The notes under the pieces are model-generated. The model ran no database searches. It was not told the DNA's origin and saw only the letters and a program-made list of their open reading frames with translations. The translations under genes and the position numbers were made by a program. A DNA stretch of 64,000 nucleotides, from the NCBI RefSeq assembly GCF_003289945.1, contig NZ_QMBP01000002.1:1-64000 (forward strand), in the 5' to 3' direction. This DNA comes from Mesorhizobium hawassense (GTDB lineage: Bacteria > Pseudomonadota > Alphaproteobacteria > Rhizobiales > Rhizobiaceae). This document shows positions 33,952 to 43,098 of the stretch, piece after piece (position 1 is the first letter of the stretch; the number at the start of each line of letters is the position of its first letter).

Positions 33952-34944
33952 ATGAATGTAGATAGACGTGAAAAACACTGGAAGAATGATCCGAAGTGGC
34001 AATGTATACTTGCAAAAGCCTCGGATCAATCGCAGACCATACATGGTGATGTGGTGATTCATTCATACCAGAGCCGTCAAGATCCCTATTTTACATCATC
34101 ATACTTCTTTGAGACTGAGCGCGGCGTTGTCCTGGTCGACACCCAGATATATTACAGCGCGGCTCAAGAGCTTTGGGATGCAATCAAGTCCAAGACCAGT
34201 GGAAATATATTCGCTATAATCAACACGCACGCGCATCCCGATCATTATTTTGGCAACATGCTCTTCCGCAAGGTTGCCCCGAACGCGACCATTATTACGA
34301 GCGCCGGCGTACTGGCTGACATGCACGCCACTGCAGCGCAACGCGTCGCCAAGACGCGTAAAGAGTGGGGCGACGAGGTACCCAGCAATCCCGCCGATCT
34401 CGTATATCCGGATTTCGGTTTTGAGCGCACGCTGACGCTTGCGTTCGACAAGATCACTCTCGAGCTGAAAGAGGTCGGTCCGGCTGAGGCGCCCGTTCAA
34501 GTTGTGGGGTGGATCCCCCAACATCGTGCATTGATTGCCGCCGACATTCTGCAGAACAAGCAGCACCATTATTTCTCGGACCGTACCACAGCGAACTGGT
34601 ACCGAATCCTGCAGGAGTTCAGCGAAATGAACCCTCGCTTTGTCTTGACTGGACATCAAGGCATCGCAGGAAAGGAGCTCATCGAGGAGACCAAGCACTG
34701 GTTTGCCACGTTCCTTGGTCTTATGTCAGACGTCGCCCCCCGGGATGTCGATCCCGAGAACATAGATACGATCGATGCCAAAAGCCGCAGTTACGTTGTA
34801 AGCGAGATGCAGAGGCGTTTTCCCGACTGGTTCGATCCGTACTATTATGAAGGGAAGACGGTACTCGAACAGTGTATTGACGGCCATCGGTCAGAGCAGA
34901 TTGGCGCCCAGGTGCTCGCCGCGCTCGGCAGCAAGGCCGGTTGA
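33952..34944 (+). CDS. Metallo-beta-lactamase-fold hydrolase
   Basis: ATG 33,952 follows CGGAG by 7 bases and gives 330 residues. The MBL signature is NTHAHPDHYFGN, with His93, His95, Asp97 and His98. Upstream is the usual VVLVDTQIYYSAAQ strand; LTGHQGIAG near residue 230 supplies a further metal histidine. Substrates of this fold are diverse (thioesters, lactams, sulfates, lactones), so only hydrolysis of a small molecule can be proposed. It is the first gene of the catabolic island, followed by an SDR on the same strand, and may serve a ring-opening or thioester step. Confidence 0.8.
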   Translation: MNVDRREKHWKNDPKWQCILAKASDQSQTIHGDVVIHSYQSRQDPYFTSSYFFETERGVVLVDTQIYYSAAQELWDAIKSKTSGNIFAIINTHAHPDHYFGNMLFRKVAPNATIITSAGVLADMHATAAQRVAKTRKEWGDEVPSNPADLVYPDFGFERTLTLAFDKITLELKEVGPAEAPVQVVGWIPQHRALIAADILQNKQHHYFSDRTTANWYRILQEFSEMNPRFVLTGHQGIAGKELIEETKHWFATFLGLMSDVAPRDVDPENIDTIDAKSRSYVVSEMQRRFPDWFDPYYYEGKTVLEQCIDGHRSEQIGAQVLAALGSKAG

Positions 34945-35157
34945 TAGGCAGTTCACCACCCAAACCATGGATGTCTCCCAAAACTGGAACTCCCCTGCCT
35001 CCCGATGATGGAGGCAGGGGCGAACGCCGGCAACGATATGCATGGGGCGACCAATATGTCGCGAATTTTGGAAGGTATGTTGCTACGCAGCCGCCGCTAC
35101 GCACCCCATGTAATGCGCCGTCAGTTGCACCCACAAATGATAAGATCGGAGGACCAC

Positions 35158-35955
35158 ATGTCTCGCTTTCTTTTGAACAAAGGCGCACTTGTCACAGGTG
35201 GATTGACCGGCGTAGGCCTAGCTATAGCAGAAGGACTTGCCGAGGCTGGCGCCAATGTCGCCGTAGGCTCCTTCGTCAATCCCGCCATGCCTGACTTTGT
35301 AAAGAACGTGCGGGAGCGGCTGGAACCATTTGGCACCAAGGTCTTTGCCGGGCATCTGGATGTGCGCAATTCAGGTCTTGTGCGCGAGTTCGTAAGTGAG
35401 GCCCAAGTCGTCTGCGGCCCGATCGACATTCTTGTGAACGCCGCTGGAATTTGCTTCGAGCAGCCCGTTAGCGGCCATTCCGATGAACTGTGGGACAGAA
35501 TACTCGATACAAACCTCAACGGCGCGTTTCGCGCCATGCGCGAAACGATGCCGGGCATGATTTCGCGCAGATGGGGCCGTATTATCAACATCGGCTCCAC
35601 CTACGCAAATGTCGGCTGGGCGGACAACCCCGCCTATTGCGCCTCCAAGTCCGGCATGCTTGGCCTCACCCGTTGCGCAGCGCTCGAAGGAGCTCCGCAT
35701 GGGGTGACCTGCGTCATGATAAGTCCGAGTGGCGTTGACACCGAGATGACTCGCCGGACTATCAAGGAAATCTCTGAGCGGGAGGGCAAGGGTCGGACCC
35801 CTGAGGACGTGCTTTACGACATTATTATGCGCAAACCCCAAAAACGCTTGTTGCAGCCTAGCGAGCTTGCGGCACTAGCTACTTTCCTTTGTCGGGAAGA
35901 GGCAGGTAGCATCACCATGGAAAACATCCAGGTAACCGGCGGATCACTGACCTAG
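35158..35955 (+). CDS. Short-chain dehydrogenase/reductase
   Basis: ATG 35,158 follows GGAGG by 5 bases and gives 265 residues. SDR landmarks are TGGLTGVGLAIAEGLAEAGA (cofactor loop), LDVRN, NAAGICFEQPVSG, NIGSTYANVGWADNPAYCAS with the catalytic Ser and YxxxK, and a C-terminal ITMENIQVTGGS. It should oxidise an alcohol or reduce a ketone with NAD(P)H. It is co-directional with the MBL hydrolase about 210 bases upstream. A second SDR lies at 39,011-39,799. Substrate unknown. Confidence 0.87.
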   Translation: MSRFLLNKGALVTGGLTGVGLAIAEGLAEAGANVAVGSFVNPAMPDFVKNVRERLEPFGTKVFAGHLDVRNSGLVREFVSEAQVVCGPIDILVNAAGICFEQPVSGHSDELWDRILDTNLNGAFRAMRETMPGMISRRWGRIINIGSTYANVGWADNPAYCASKSGMLGLTRCAALEGAPHGVTCVMISPSGVDTEMTRRTIKEISEREGKGRTPEDVLYDIIMRKPQKRLLQPSELAALATFLCREEAGSITMENIQVTGGSLT

Positions 35956-36056
35956 CGCTTGATAGTTTGAGAGTAGCTTCGGCAAGAAATACGATTCCCG
36001 CGGAAGGCTCGCGGCAAGGTAGTTTGAGTTGCCTTCTGCGATGCGCCGTCCCGGCA

Positions 36057-36890
36057 TCAGTAGGCGCGAGGCAGCAGCACGCTTTCCCCAGGGTCGATAG
36101 TATTTCGGATGCGCGAGCGAATCTCCTCCGGGACCGCCGCGTCATCTGGCAGAAACAAGCCGCAGGCGCCAAGCCCTGCCCGCCCGTCGATCTTCTGGCC
36201 GATAAATTCATAGACCACCCTCGATGCAAAGGGCTGTCGGCTACCGCCGCTGGCCACACCAATCATCACGCCAGTCAAAAGTCGAAGCGCGTGGCGATGC
36301 GAAGGATACAGGAAAGTCATCGACACCAGCTCCTCGACCAGAGTCTCGTATTCCAAGATGCACAGCCTATCGACGACCTGCGAAACATTTCCTCGAAACT
36401 TCTGAACGGGGCCGGCCTGTCCCCTCGCTCGGACTTCTCGGAGACGCTCAAAGGTTCGCGTCGCTGTCCGACCATCGACTTGATGGATCCGGGTCAGCGC
36501 GCGGACGATGTGGTTCGACCATACGGGTGTATGAAAATAGACGTGGTAGAATCCGCAATATGGAGCCAAGAAGATCTGCGATGTTTCGGGAGGGCTGGGC
36601 AAAAAGCCCGGTGTAATGGTTGGCGGTCGGACTACAGCGGCTTGGTTGGGGAGCACTTTCTGAGAAAATTCTTCCGGGGGAAGGAGAATCTCAAACTCGT
36701 CGACACCAAAAAAATCGGTTATGCGCCGCAAGTTTCGCAACGACGGAAAAGAGGTTCCAGACAGATATTTATTGAACTGCTGGCGATTAATTCCAAGTTT
36801 TCGAGAGATTTGTGAAACGGAATCGTAGCGTGAACAGAGCTTCCTAAGATTTTCTGCTATGGCCACTTGCTGTCGATCTCCTGTCGACAT
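36057..36890 (-). CDS. HTH regulator with C-terminal sensor-like domain, paralogue 1
   Basis: ATG 36,890 lies 6 bases after GGAGGT and gives about 277 residues. An N-terminal XRE-type helix-turn-helix (LRKLCSRYDSVSQISRKLGI, NRQQFNKYLSGTSFPSLRNL, RRITDFFGVDEFEI) is followed by a domain of about 190 residues I do not recognise (YCGFYHVYFHTPVWSNHIVR, ACGLFLPDD). The protein at 61,366-62,199 has the same layout and the same INRQQFNKYLSG core, so the two are paralogues. Placed between SDR and binding-protein genes, it probably controls the island in response to a ligand. This is inference. Confidence 0.75.
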   Translation of the reverse strand: MSTGDRQQVAIAENLRKLCSRYDSVSQISRKLGINRQQFNKYLSGTSFPSLRNLRRITDFFGVDEFEILLPPEEFSQKVLPNQAAVVRPPTITPGFLPSPPETSQIFLAPYCGFYHVYFHTPVWSNHIVRALTRIHQVDGRTATRTFERLREVRARGQAGPVQKFRGNVSQVVDRLCILEYETLVEELVSMTFLYPSHRHALRLLTGVMIGVASGGSRQPFASRVVYEFIGQKIDGRAGLGACGLFLPDDAAVPEEIRSRIRNTIDPGESVLLPRAY

Positions 36891-37460
36891 CATGTTACCT
36901 CCATACAGGATCAAGCCAGAGACTCCCTACACTTTCATTCCCAAACACCATGCTTACAGGCACGTCAAATACCCTGCCGTTCTTCATACTCTTGGCTGGC
37001 TCGATCGAAAGCCCGCCGGCAAGTGCAAACGGAAGCCATCTGCATATAGTCGCATTTCGCATTGGGTTGTCCATGGCTGTCTGAGACCACCTCTCGTGCA
37101 CTCACCAAACCTGGAGCACAACCCAGCGAAACCCGCTAGGGGCCTTACTCCATCCCGCTTCAGGTCACGTCAGCCAATTTGTCCCGGTTAATCAACAAAA
37201 GCTGACAACGTAGCCTGCTGCCCCAAACTGGGATCGATATGACCCTCCAGGCCAGCGGCGGCCCCGTTTGTCGGCCCCGTCGACGACGCCACCTTTCTCT
37301 GGTGTAGCTGCATCCAGCGTAAGATCACTGCGCTAAGTTCTATGGACCATGCGTCGGCGTTCCAATAGCCTTTGCTGTCAGCGGCGCCAACAGGCGCGCG
37401 CCATTAAAGTTTTCCAATGGACCCTCGGCTTCAGCCGCAACAAAAAGGAGGGGTAGCGAT
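36891..37460. promoter_or_regulatory. Divergent promoter region of the regulator and the ABC binding protein
   Basis: These 570 bases hold no supported gene. They separate the leftward HTH regulator from the rightward transporter gene run and should contain both promoters and the regulator's operator. AAAAGGAGG precedes the binding-protein ATG. No clear operator stands out by eye. Confidence 0.4.
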
Positions 37461-39014
37461 ATGTCATCGAAGCTATCTAGACGCCGGCTTATCAAAACCG
37501 CAGCTTCTCTTGGAGCCGCGGCAGCTTTCATTACCATCTCACCCAGCAACGTCTTTGCGACGGGCAAAAAGCTGCTTGTGCGCATTCCAAGAGACCTTCA
37601 GAACCTCGATCCAGCGAATCGGACTGGACCTATCGAAGTCAACGTCATTCTTGCGGTATATCAAGGACTGATCAAGCCAAAGCTCGGTACCCTAGAATTT
37701 GAGAACGACGCTGCGGCATCCATCGCTCAGGTAAGCGACACGTTGATCGAATTCACTCTCAAAGACAATTTGATGTTTTCCGGAGGGTTTGGCCAGGTTA
37801 CGGCTCAAGACGTGAAGTTTTCATTTGAGCGGTTCATCAAGCCGGGCCCAGACGGGAAGAAAGTCGCTTTCGCGGACGACTGGGCTGTCCTTGACTCGGT
37901 CGAAGTGACCGGCCCGCTGAGTGGCAGAATTCATCTGAAGGGTCCGAAAGCCTCGCTTTGGACGACTACGTTAGCCGATGGTTCCGGTGTGATTGTATCC
38001 AAAAAAGCTTTCCAGAAATTCGGAGGGAAAATTTCTGCAAATGTCATTGGATCTGGCCCATATATGCTGGCCGAATCCACGCCCGGTACACGGTTCGTCC
38101 TGACGGCAAATCCGGATTTCAAAGGACCGAAATCTCACTTTGAGGAGATCGATCTGCGGCCGATTACTGAATTAAGGACCGCCGAACTTGCCTTCCTCGG
38201 AAGGGAGCTCGACTTTACACAGATCGACCCCGTCCGGTCCGAAGAAATAGGCAAGTCACCAGCAACCAAAATAATAAAAAAGTCGGGGATCGATTACGTC
38301 TGGATTGGCCCCAACATCGCCAAGCCCCCATTCGACAAACACGAAGTCAGAGAAGCGCTTCGCTTGGCAATTGATGTCGATGCCATTCTGGCAGGCGCAT
38401 ACAACGGTTTCGCCCCCCGAGCGAACGCGATCTTGGCTCCGGAATTGTTGGGGGATTGGAAGGACGCTCCCGTTCGCGCCAGAGACGTGGAGGCAGCAAA
38501 GGCTCTGCTAGCTAAGGCCGGTCTTGGTTCGGGCTTCAAGACACGTTTGACCATCCTGAATACATCTGTGTTTCAGGCAATTGCAGCCATCGTGCAAGCC
38601 AATCTCGCTGACGTTGGAATTGACCTGGAAATTGATTCACGCGACAGCGGCGCTTATTGGGCACTCGGTGAAAATGACGCGTCCAAGGATTTGGATCTGT
38701 CCTTGATCGAATTCCCCGGCAAGATGGATGCCGGATTTCAAATGCAGTGGTTTACTACCTCTCAGATCGGGCTTTGGAACTGGCAGCGATGGAGCAATCC
38801 AGAGTTCGATGCTTTGTTCGTCAAGGCCGAGGCAACCTTGGATGACAAGAAGCGTAGCGAGATTTACGTCCAGATGCAGCAGCTTATGGATAAGTCCGCC
38901 GCGTTTATCTGGATTACATACAATGTCTACACGTTCGCGTCCGTTGACACGCTGACGCCCGCGATACTTCCCAGTGGAAGCAATCTATTGCTCCAGGATT
39001 TTGTCGGCACATGA
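37461..39014 (+). CDS. ABC transporter substrate-binding protein, family 5 (DppA-like)
   Basis: The 517-residue protein starts at an ATG with a strong AAGGAGG. Its signal is of twin-arginine type (SRRRLIKTAASLGAAAAF). The SBP family 5 pattern follows: DLQNLDPANRTGPIEVNVIL, YQGLIKPKLG, FTLKDNLMFSGG, TAQDVKFSFERF, SGPYMLAESTPG, VREALRLAIDVDAILAGAYN. Such periplasmic proteins bind peptides, opines or other small organic molecules for Dpp/Opp-type importers. The matching permeases and ATPases lie far downstream on the other strand (57,005-60,741). It is coupled to the next SDR gene by ATGA. Confidence 0.92.
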   Translation: MSSKLSRRRLIKTAASLGAAAAFITISPSNVFATGKKLLVRIPRDLQNLDPANRTGPIEVNVILAVYQGLIKPKLGTLEFENDAAASIAQVSDTLIEFTLKDNLMFSGGFGQVTAQDVKFSFERFIKPGPDGKKVAFADDWAVLDSVEVTGPLSGRIHLKGPKASLWTTTLADGSGVIVSKKAFQKFGGKISANVIGSGPYMLAESTPGTRFVLTANPDFKGPKSHFEEIDLRPITELRTAELAFLGRELDFTQIDPVRSEEIGKSPATKIIKKSGIDYVWIGPNIAKPPFDKHEVREALRLAIDVDAILAGAYNGFAPRANAILAPELLGDWKDAPVRARDVEAAKALLAKAGLGSGFKTRLTILNTSVFQAIAAIVQANLADVGIDLEIDSRDSGAYWALGENDASKDLDLSLIEFPGKMDAGFQMQWFTTSQIGLWNWQRWSNPEFDALFVKAEATLDDKKRSEIYVQMQQLMDKSAAFIWITYNVYTFASVDTLTPAILPSGSNLLLQDFVGT

Positions 39015-39799
39015 TTCAGAGCATACGGAGCTCCCTGGCGTTCCCCAGCCTGGGCGGTCGAGTGGCCGCGATAACCGGGGGAAGCCGGGGACTCGGTCTC
39101 GCAATGGCCCTCGCCTTGGTAGAGAACGAGGTTAGCGTGATCATCGGGTCGCCGTCAAACGAAGCCAATCACGCTGCCTTAAAGAAGATCGAAGTATTCG
39201 AAGGGCAAGCAGTTTGTCAGTTCCTTGATGTCACGAAGAGAGAAAGCTGCGAGGCATTTGTTCAAAGCGCGATTGAGCACTTCGGACAACTGGATATCAT
39301 GTTGTGCAATGCCGGGGTATCGATATCGGAAACTGCGTTCGAGACGTCTCAACAGACTTGGGCAAAGACCATTGGTGTCGATTTGGACGGGGTCTTCAAT
39401 TCTTCAGTTGCAGCCGCTCGGAAGATGACAACCCAGCCTTCGGGCGGATCAATCGTCGTAACATCGTCGAACGCTTCGCTGGTTGGCTTCAACGGGCTAT
39501 CCGCGTACGGCGCCGCGAAGGGCGGTGTCAATCAACTTGTCCGGTCTCTGGCCCTTGAATGGGGGCAACACAATATTCGGGTGAACGCGGTCGCGCCTGG
39601 TTGGACTGATCATCGGATGGAGGGCAACGACCATTCGGTAAATACGGCCGCGGCTGAAGCGGCGATCGCGCGTACGCCGCTGAAACGCTTCGGGACGGCC
39701 GAGGAGATAGTGGCCGCGGCGCTTTTTTTAGCCTCCGATTGTGCCTCCTTTATTACCGGGACGGTCTTGGTGGTCGACGGCGGCTATACCTCAGGTTGA
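39011..39799 (+). CDS. Short-chain dehydrogenase/reductase
   Basis: This SDR of 262 residues has AITGGSRGLGLAMALALVE (cofactor loop), FLDVTKRE, LCNAGVSISE, VVTSSNASLVGFNGLSAYGA with YxxxK at YGAAK, and the classical end SDCASFITGTVLVVDGGYTS. It overlaps the binding-protein stop by ATGA. It is likely part of the same catabolic transcript. An IS66 element inserted 46 bases after its stop now separates it from the hydrolase genes. Substrate unknown. Confidence 0.9.
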   Translation: MIQSIRSSLAFPSLGGRVAAITGGSRGLGLAMALALVENEVSVIIGSPSNEANHAALKKIEVFEGQAVCQFLDVTKRESCEAFVQSAIEHFGQLDIMLCNAGVSISETAFETSQQTWAKTIGVDLDGVFNSSVAAARKMTTQPSGGSIVVTSSNASLVGFNGLSAYGAAKGGVNQLVRSLALEWGQHNIRVNAVAPGWTDHRMEGNDHSVNTAAAEAAIARTPLKRFGTAEEIVAAALFLASDCASFITGTVLVVDGGYTSG

Positions 39800-39837
39800 G
39801 AGCGCACTCGTTTGGCGATCAACTAAGTTTGATTGTT

Positions 39838-39845
39838 CCTGAAAA
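39838..39845 (+). repeat. 8-bp target duplication of IS66, left copy
   Basis: CCTGAAAA directly flanks the left IS66 end. The same 8 bases occur at 45,750-45,757 directly after the right end. Eight bases is the usual IS66 target duplication length, and a perfect pair indicates a simple insertion that has not decayed. Confidence 0.92.
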
Positions 39846-39858
39846 GTAACCGGTGTTC

Positions 39859-41388
39859 TCAGGCCACGGCTTTGAGTTGCGCGGGGGCATATGCCCAGGG
39901 CAGTAGGTGGTCGAGCTGGTTTTGTGGATGACCGGCGACGATGCGGACGATTACGTCAGCGAGGTAAGCGTACGGGTCGACGCTGTTTAGCTTCGCGGTT
40001 TCTATGAGTGAGGCGATGGTCGCCCAGTGCTCTCCGCCGCCGTCGGAGCCGGCGAAGAGCGCGTTCTTGCGATTGAGGGCAATTGGCCTGATCGAGCGTT
40101 CGACCACGTTGGAGTCGATCTCGATCCTGCCGTCGTCGAGGAAGCGTGTCAGGCCCGTCCAGCGCGAGAGCGCGTAGCGGATCGCTTCGGCGAGCTTGCT
40201 CTTCTGGCTGACCAAGACAAGTTTCTCGCGCAGCCACGGCTCGAGGGCATCGATGATCGGCCGAGTCTTTTGCTGGCGGGCGGCGCGGCGCTCTTGCGCC
40301 GGGCGCCCCCGGATATCGCTCTCGATCTTGTAAAGCTCGGCAATGCGCTGGAGCGCTTCCGTGGCGATCGGCGCGGGTCCAGACTGGGCCAGTTCGTAGA
40401 AGCGGCGACGGACATGCGCCCAACAGAAGGCCAGGCTCACGGCATTGCGCTCGGCAAGGACCTTGTAGCCGGCGTAGCCGTTCACCTGCAGGACGCCGAC
40501 AAAGCCCTGAAGATGGCGCACGACGTTCTCGGCTTTTCGGTCCGGCGCATAGAGATAGGCGACGCCGGGTGGATCGATCCCGCCCCAGGGGCGATCGTCA
40601 CGCGCATAGGCGAACAGTTGGCCGGTCTTGGTGCGGCCGCGACCGGGATCGAGAACCGGCGCCGTCGTCTCGTCGGCGAAGAGCTTGTCGGATGCCTTGA
40701 GCCGCTCGAACAGGCGCTCATGGATCGGCCGGAGCAGGAAGGCTGCCTTTCCGACCCAGTCGGCGAGCGTGGACCGATCCAGGTTCACGCCTTGGCGGGC
40801 ATAGATCTGCGCCTGACGATACAGAGGAAGATGGTCGGCGTATTTGCTGACCAGCACATGGGCGACGGTCGCCTCGGTTGGGATGCCGCCCTCGACCAGC
40901 CGCGCCAGAGCAGGTGCCTGCACCACGACCTCCTCGCAGCTCCGGCAGGCGTATTTCGGTCGGCGGGTGACGATGACGCGGAATTGGGCCGGCACGATGT
41001 CGAGGCGCTCGGAACGATCCTCGCCCATGACGTGCAGCATTCCCTTGCAGCACGGGCAGATCTTGTCGGGAATGTCGATGATCTGCTCGATACGCGGCAG
41101 GTGCGCGGGCAGTGAACCGCGGTTGGCGCGGCGCTTCCTGGCGCGAGCCTCGCGCTTGGCAAGATCGGCGGCGTCCTCCGCCGCGAAGCCTTCGGCCTCG
41201 ACCTGCTCGGCCTCTTCCAGGCCCAGCAGCAGCTGGTCGACCGGCAGGCTCTCTGCCCTGCGGCCGAAGCGGTGGCGCTGCAGTTCCTTGATGATCTGGC
41301 GCAGCCGCTCGTTCTCGGCGCGCTCCGCCGCGAGCATCGCCTGAAGCGCGATCGGATCGTTGGTCAGTGGCTCGGCCGGATTGGTCAC
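39859..41388 (-). CDS. tnpC: IS66 transposase (TnpC, DDE type)
   Basis: The 509-residue protein is full length. It has an N-terminal coiled coil (MLAAERAENERLRQIIKELQ), the zinc-finger region CPCCKGMLHVMGEDRSERLD, the segment YACRSCEEVV, and the DDE core: FADETTAPVLDPGRGRTKTG, LQVNGYAGYKVL, CWAHVRRRFYEL, IDSNVVERSIRPIALNRKNA, LFAGSDGGGEHWA. It catalyses transposition of IS66. It appears intact, but the interrupted tnpB may make the copy non-autonomous, since IS66 movement needs its accessory proteins. Confidence 0.95.
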   Translation of the reverse strand: MTNPAEPLTNDPIALQAMLAAERAENERLRQIIKELQRHRFGRRAESLPVDQLLLGLEEAEQVEAEGFAAEDAADLAKREARARKRRANRGSLPAHLPRIEQIIDIPDKICPCCKGMLHVMGEDRSERLDIVPAQFRVIVTRRPKYACRSCEEVVVQAPALARLVEGGIPTEATVAHVLVSKYADHLPLYRQAQIYARQGVNLDRSTLADWVGKAAFLLRPIHERLFERLKASDKLFADETTAPVLDPGRGRTKTGQLFAYARDDRPWGGIDPPGVAYLYAPDRKAENVVRHLQGFVGVLQVNGYAGYKVLAERNAVSLAFCWAHVRRRFYELAQSGPAPIATEALQRIAELYKIESDIRGRPAQERRAARQQKTRPIIDALEPWLREKLVLVSQKSKLAEAIRYALSRWTGLTRFLDDGRIEIDSNVVERSIRPIALNRKNALFAGSDGGGEHWATIASLIETAKLNSVDPYAYLADVIVRIVAGHPQNQLDHLLPWAYAPAQLKAVA

Positions 41389-41445
41389 AAAGCCGATTCA
41401 ATCATGCATTCCAATGCTTTGCCAGCGCCTTGGCCGTCGGTGGAA

Positions 41446-41688
41446 TCAACTTGCCGCGACCGGCGCGCGTGTCTCGCGGGCGTCATGCACGCGACGCCAG
41501 TCCAACCCTTCCAGGAGCGCCTGCAATTGCGCCGCCGTCAACCTCACCACGCCATCGGTGATGGCAGGCCAGCAGAACTTTCCGTCCTCCAGGCGCTTTG
41601 CCAGCAGGCACACGCCGGTGCCGTCGAAGTAGACCAGCTTGACCCGGTCGGCACGCTTTGCCCTGAAGACGTAGACTGCGCCGGAGAA
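41446..41688 (-). pseudogene. tnpB: IS66 tnpB, C-terminal part cut off by the RIT element
   Basis: Minus-strand translation gives FSGAVYVFRAKRADRVKLVY, FDGTGVCLLAKRLEDGKFCW and PAITDGVVRLTAAQLQALLE, ending in VAAS and a stop. This is the C-terminal two thirds of the IS66 TnpB protein. Its first codon TTC is part of the 4-base duplication at the RIT junction. Confidence 0.9.
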
Positions 41689-41718
41689 GGGTTATGTGGC
41701 GCGCCACATAACCCTTCT
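41685..41718. repeat. 34-bp perfect palindrome at the left RIT end
   Basis: AGAAGGGTTATGTGGCG is followed directly by its reverse complement. The outer four bases at each side (agaa/ttct) coincide with the target copy and the first bases of the inverted repeat. The inner 26 bases contain TTATGTGGCG in both directions, the same core found twice in each inverted repeat. The right end has no equivalent. Confidence 0.9.
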
Positions 41719-41804
41719 TATGCGTCGGGCGAGATTATGTGGCGGAGCCGCCCTGACCCCCTTTCGGGCCGGCCAAACCCAGCTTGCCTCCGCCACATAA
41801 TATT
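41715..41804 (+). repeat. RIT terminal inverted repeat, left (90 bp)
   Basis: It is the exact reverse complement of 45,031-45,120. Inside it, ATTATGTGGCGGAG (41,734-41,747) and its reverse complement (41,788-41,801) form an internal dyad with a 40-base spacer. These are likely recombinase core-binding sites. Confidence 0.95.
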
Positions 41805-41859
41805 TCATGCCTCTCTCATGGCGCGGGATTCCCCTGTGCCACAACGCCGGAGGGGCAGA

Positions 41860-43098
41860 ATGCTCGAGTTCTATTTTTCCTATTGTGGGGTGCTCAAGCG
41901 CCTGCGTAGCGGTGCACTCGGTGGCGAGATGGATCGCCTCGCGGAGCATTTTTTCACCCTTGGTTACAAGCGAGCGTCCGCCAAGATTTACCTGAGCCGG
42001 ATTGCGCGCTTTAGCCAGTTTGCCGCAACGCGCTGTGGTCGGATGCCGATCCATCAAGATGTCGTCGACAGCTATTTATGCACGTTTACTACGGATTCTC
42101 CACGCATTGGGGCAGCATCGGCGCTGGGACATGCACGGCGAGTGGCTCCGGAGCGCTTCATCGCTTCCCCTCCCAAGGTAGATGATGATCCGGATACTCC
42201 GCTTCTGACCTCATTTTCCGACTATTTGCGCAAGGTGCGAGGACTTGAGCCGACGACACGCGAAGGCGTTCTTCTGGGAGGCCGCCGCTTTCTGGATTGG
42301 TTCCGCCATCACCATCCCGGTCAAGATCTCGAGGCGTTGACGGCTGAGCACGTCCTTGCTGCTGTCGAGCATCGGCTGTCGCTATCGGCGACAACCGGCA
42401 CCCGCACGGCAGCGACTTCTCACATCCGAACATTTCTTCAGTTTTTATGTTGGGCTGGCCACCATGACCAGGATCTCGACCGCGTCGTCCCAAGGACGCC
42501 TCATTGGCGTTTGGCGCATTTGCCGCCGCGCCTTGCATGGGATGACGTTCGGCGTGCAATCGATGCGATCGGCGCAACGACGCCGGTCGACATCCGCGAT
42601 CGAGCCGTCCTGCTGCTACTCGCCACCACGGGCATTCGCAACGGTGAGCTACGCGCCATTCAGCTGCAGGATATCGACTGGCGTGCTGGCGAGGTTTCTG
42701 TCCGGCGCACCAAGGGCAAGCGGGATCGGGTGGCGCCGCTGCTCGAGGAGACTGGCGCCGCGCTCGCCGACTACGTCCTGCGCGCTCGACCGAAGGTGGA
42801 TAGTCCGTATCTGTTCCTGTCCTTCACGCCGCCCGTGGCACCGTTCAAATGCGCGTCGCCTGTTTCAAGGATCGTGCGGAAGCGGTTGCGACATGGCGGG
42901 GTTGAACTCGGGCGGGTCGCAGGTGCGCATCTCCTGCGCCACAGTCTTGCCACCCAGCTCGTCAAGCAGCGAAGGCCGATCAACGAGGTCGCCGATCTCC
43001 TGGGACACCGCAGCGTCAACACAACGGCGCTGTACGTAAAGGTCGCGACCTCGCAACTTGCCGAGGTCGCACTCCCCTTTCCGGGAGGCGTGGCATGA
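41860..43098 (+). CDS. RIT tyrosine recombinase 1
   Basis: ATG 41,860 lies 6 bases after GGAGG and gives 412 residues. The frame is open further upstream but that part lies over tnpB and the repeat. An N-terminal SAM-like core-binding region (RLAEHFFTLGYKRASAKIYL) is followed by the catalytic domain: ATTGIRNGELRAIQLQDIDW (Arg I), GAHLLRHSLATQLV (HxxR) and LLGHRSVNTTALYVKV (His and the Tyr nucleophile). Three such recombinases act together in RIT elements; their division of labour is unknown. ATGA coupling to the second gene. Confidence 0.92.
   Translation: MLEFYFSYCGVLKRLRSGALGGEMDRLAEHFFTLGYKRASAKIYLSRIARFSQFAATRCGRMPIHQDVVDSYLCTFTTDSPRIGAASALGHARRVAPERFIASPPKVDDDPDTPLLTSFSDYLRKVRGLEPTTREGVLLGGRRFLDWFRHHHPGQDLEALTAEHVLAAVEHRLSLSATTGTRTAATSHIRTFLQFLCWAGHHDQDLDRVVPRTPHWRLAHLPPRLAWDDVRRAIDAIGATTPVDIRDRAVLLLLATTGIRNGELRAIQLQDIDWRAGEVSVRRTKGKRDRVAPLLEETGAALADYVLRARPKVDSPYLFLSFTPPVAPFKCASPVSRIVRKRLRHGGVELGRVAGAHLLRHSLATQLVKQRRPINEVADLLGHRSVNTTALYVKVATSQLAEVALPFPGGVA

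Noticed and set aside
40027..41115. 362-residue plus-strand frame opposite the IS66 transposase
   Set aside because: Antisense shadow of tnpC; composition and lack of motifs show it is not a gene.
41272..41859. N-terminal extension of the first RIT recombinase frame to 608 residues
   Set aside because: The extension covers tnpC and tnpB antisense and the inverted repeat. ATG 41,860 has a good ribosome site and gives a normal recombinase length.
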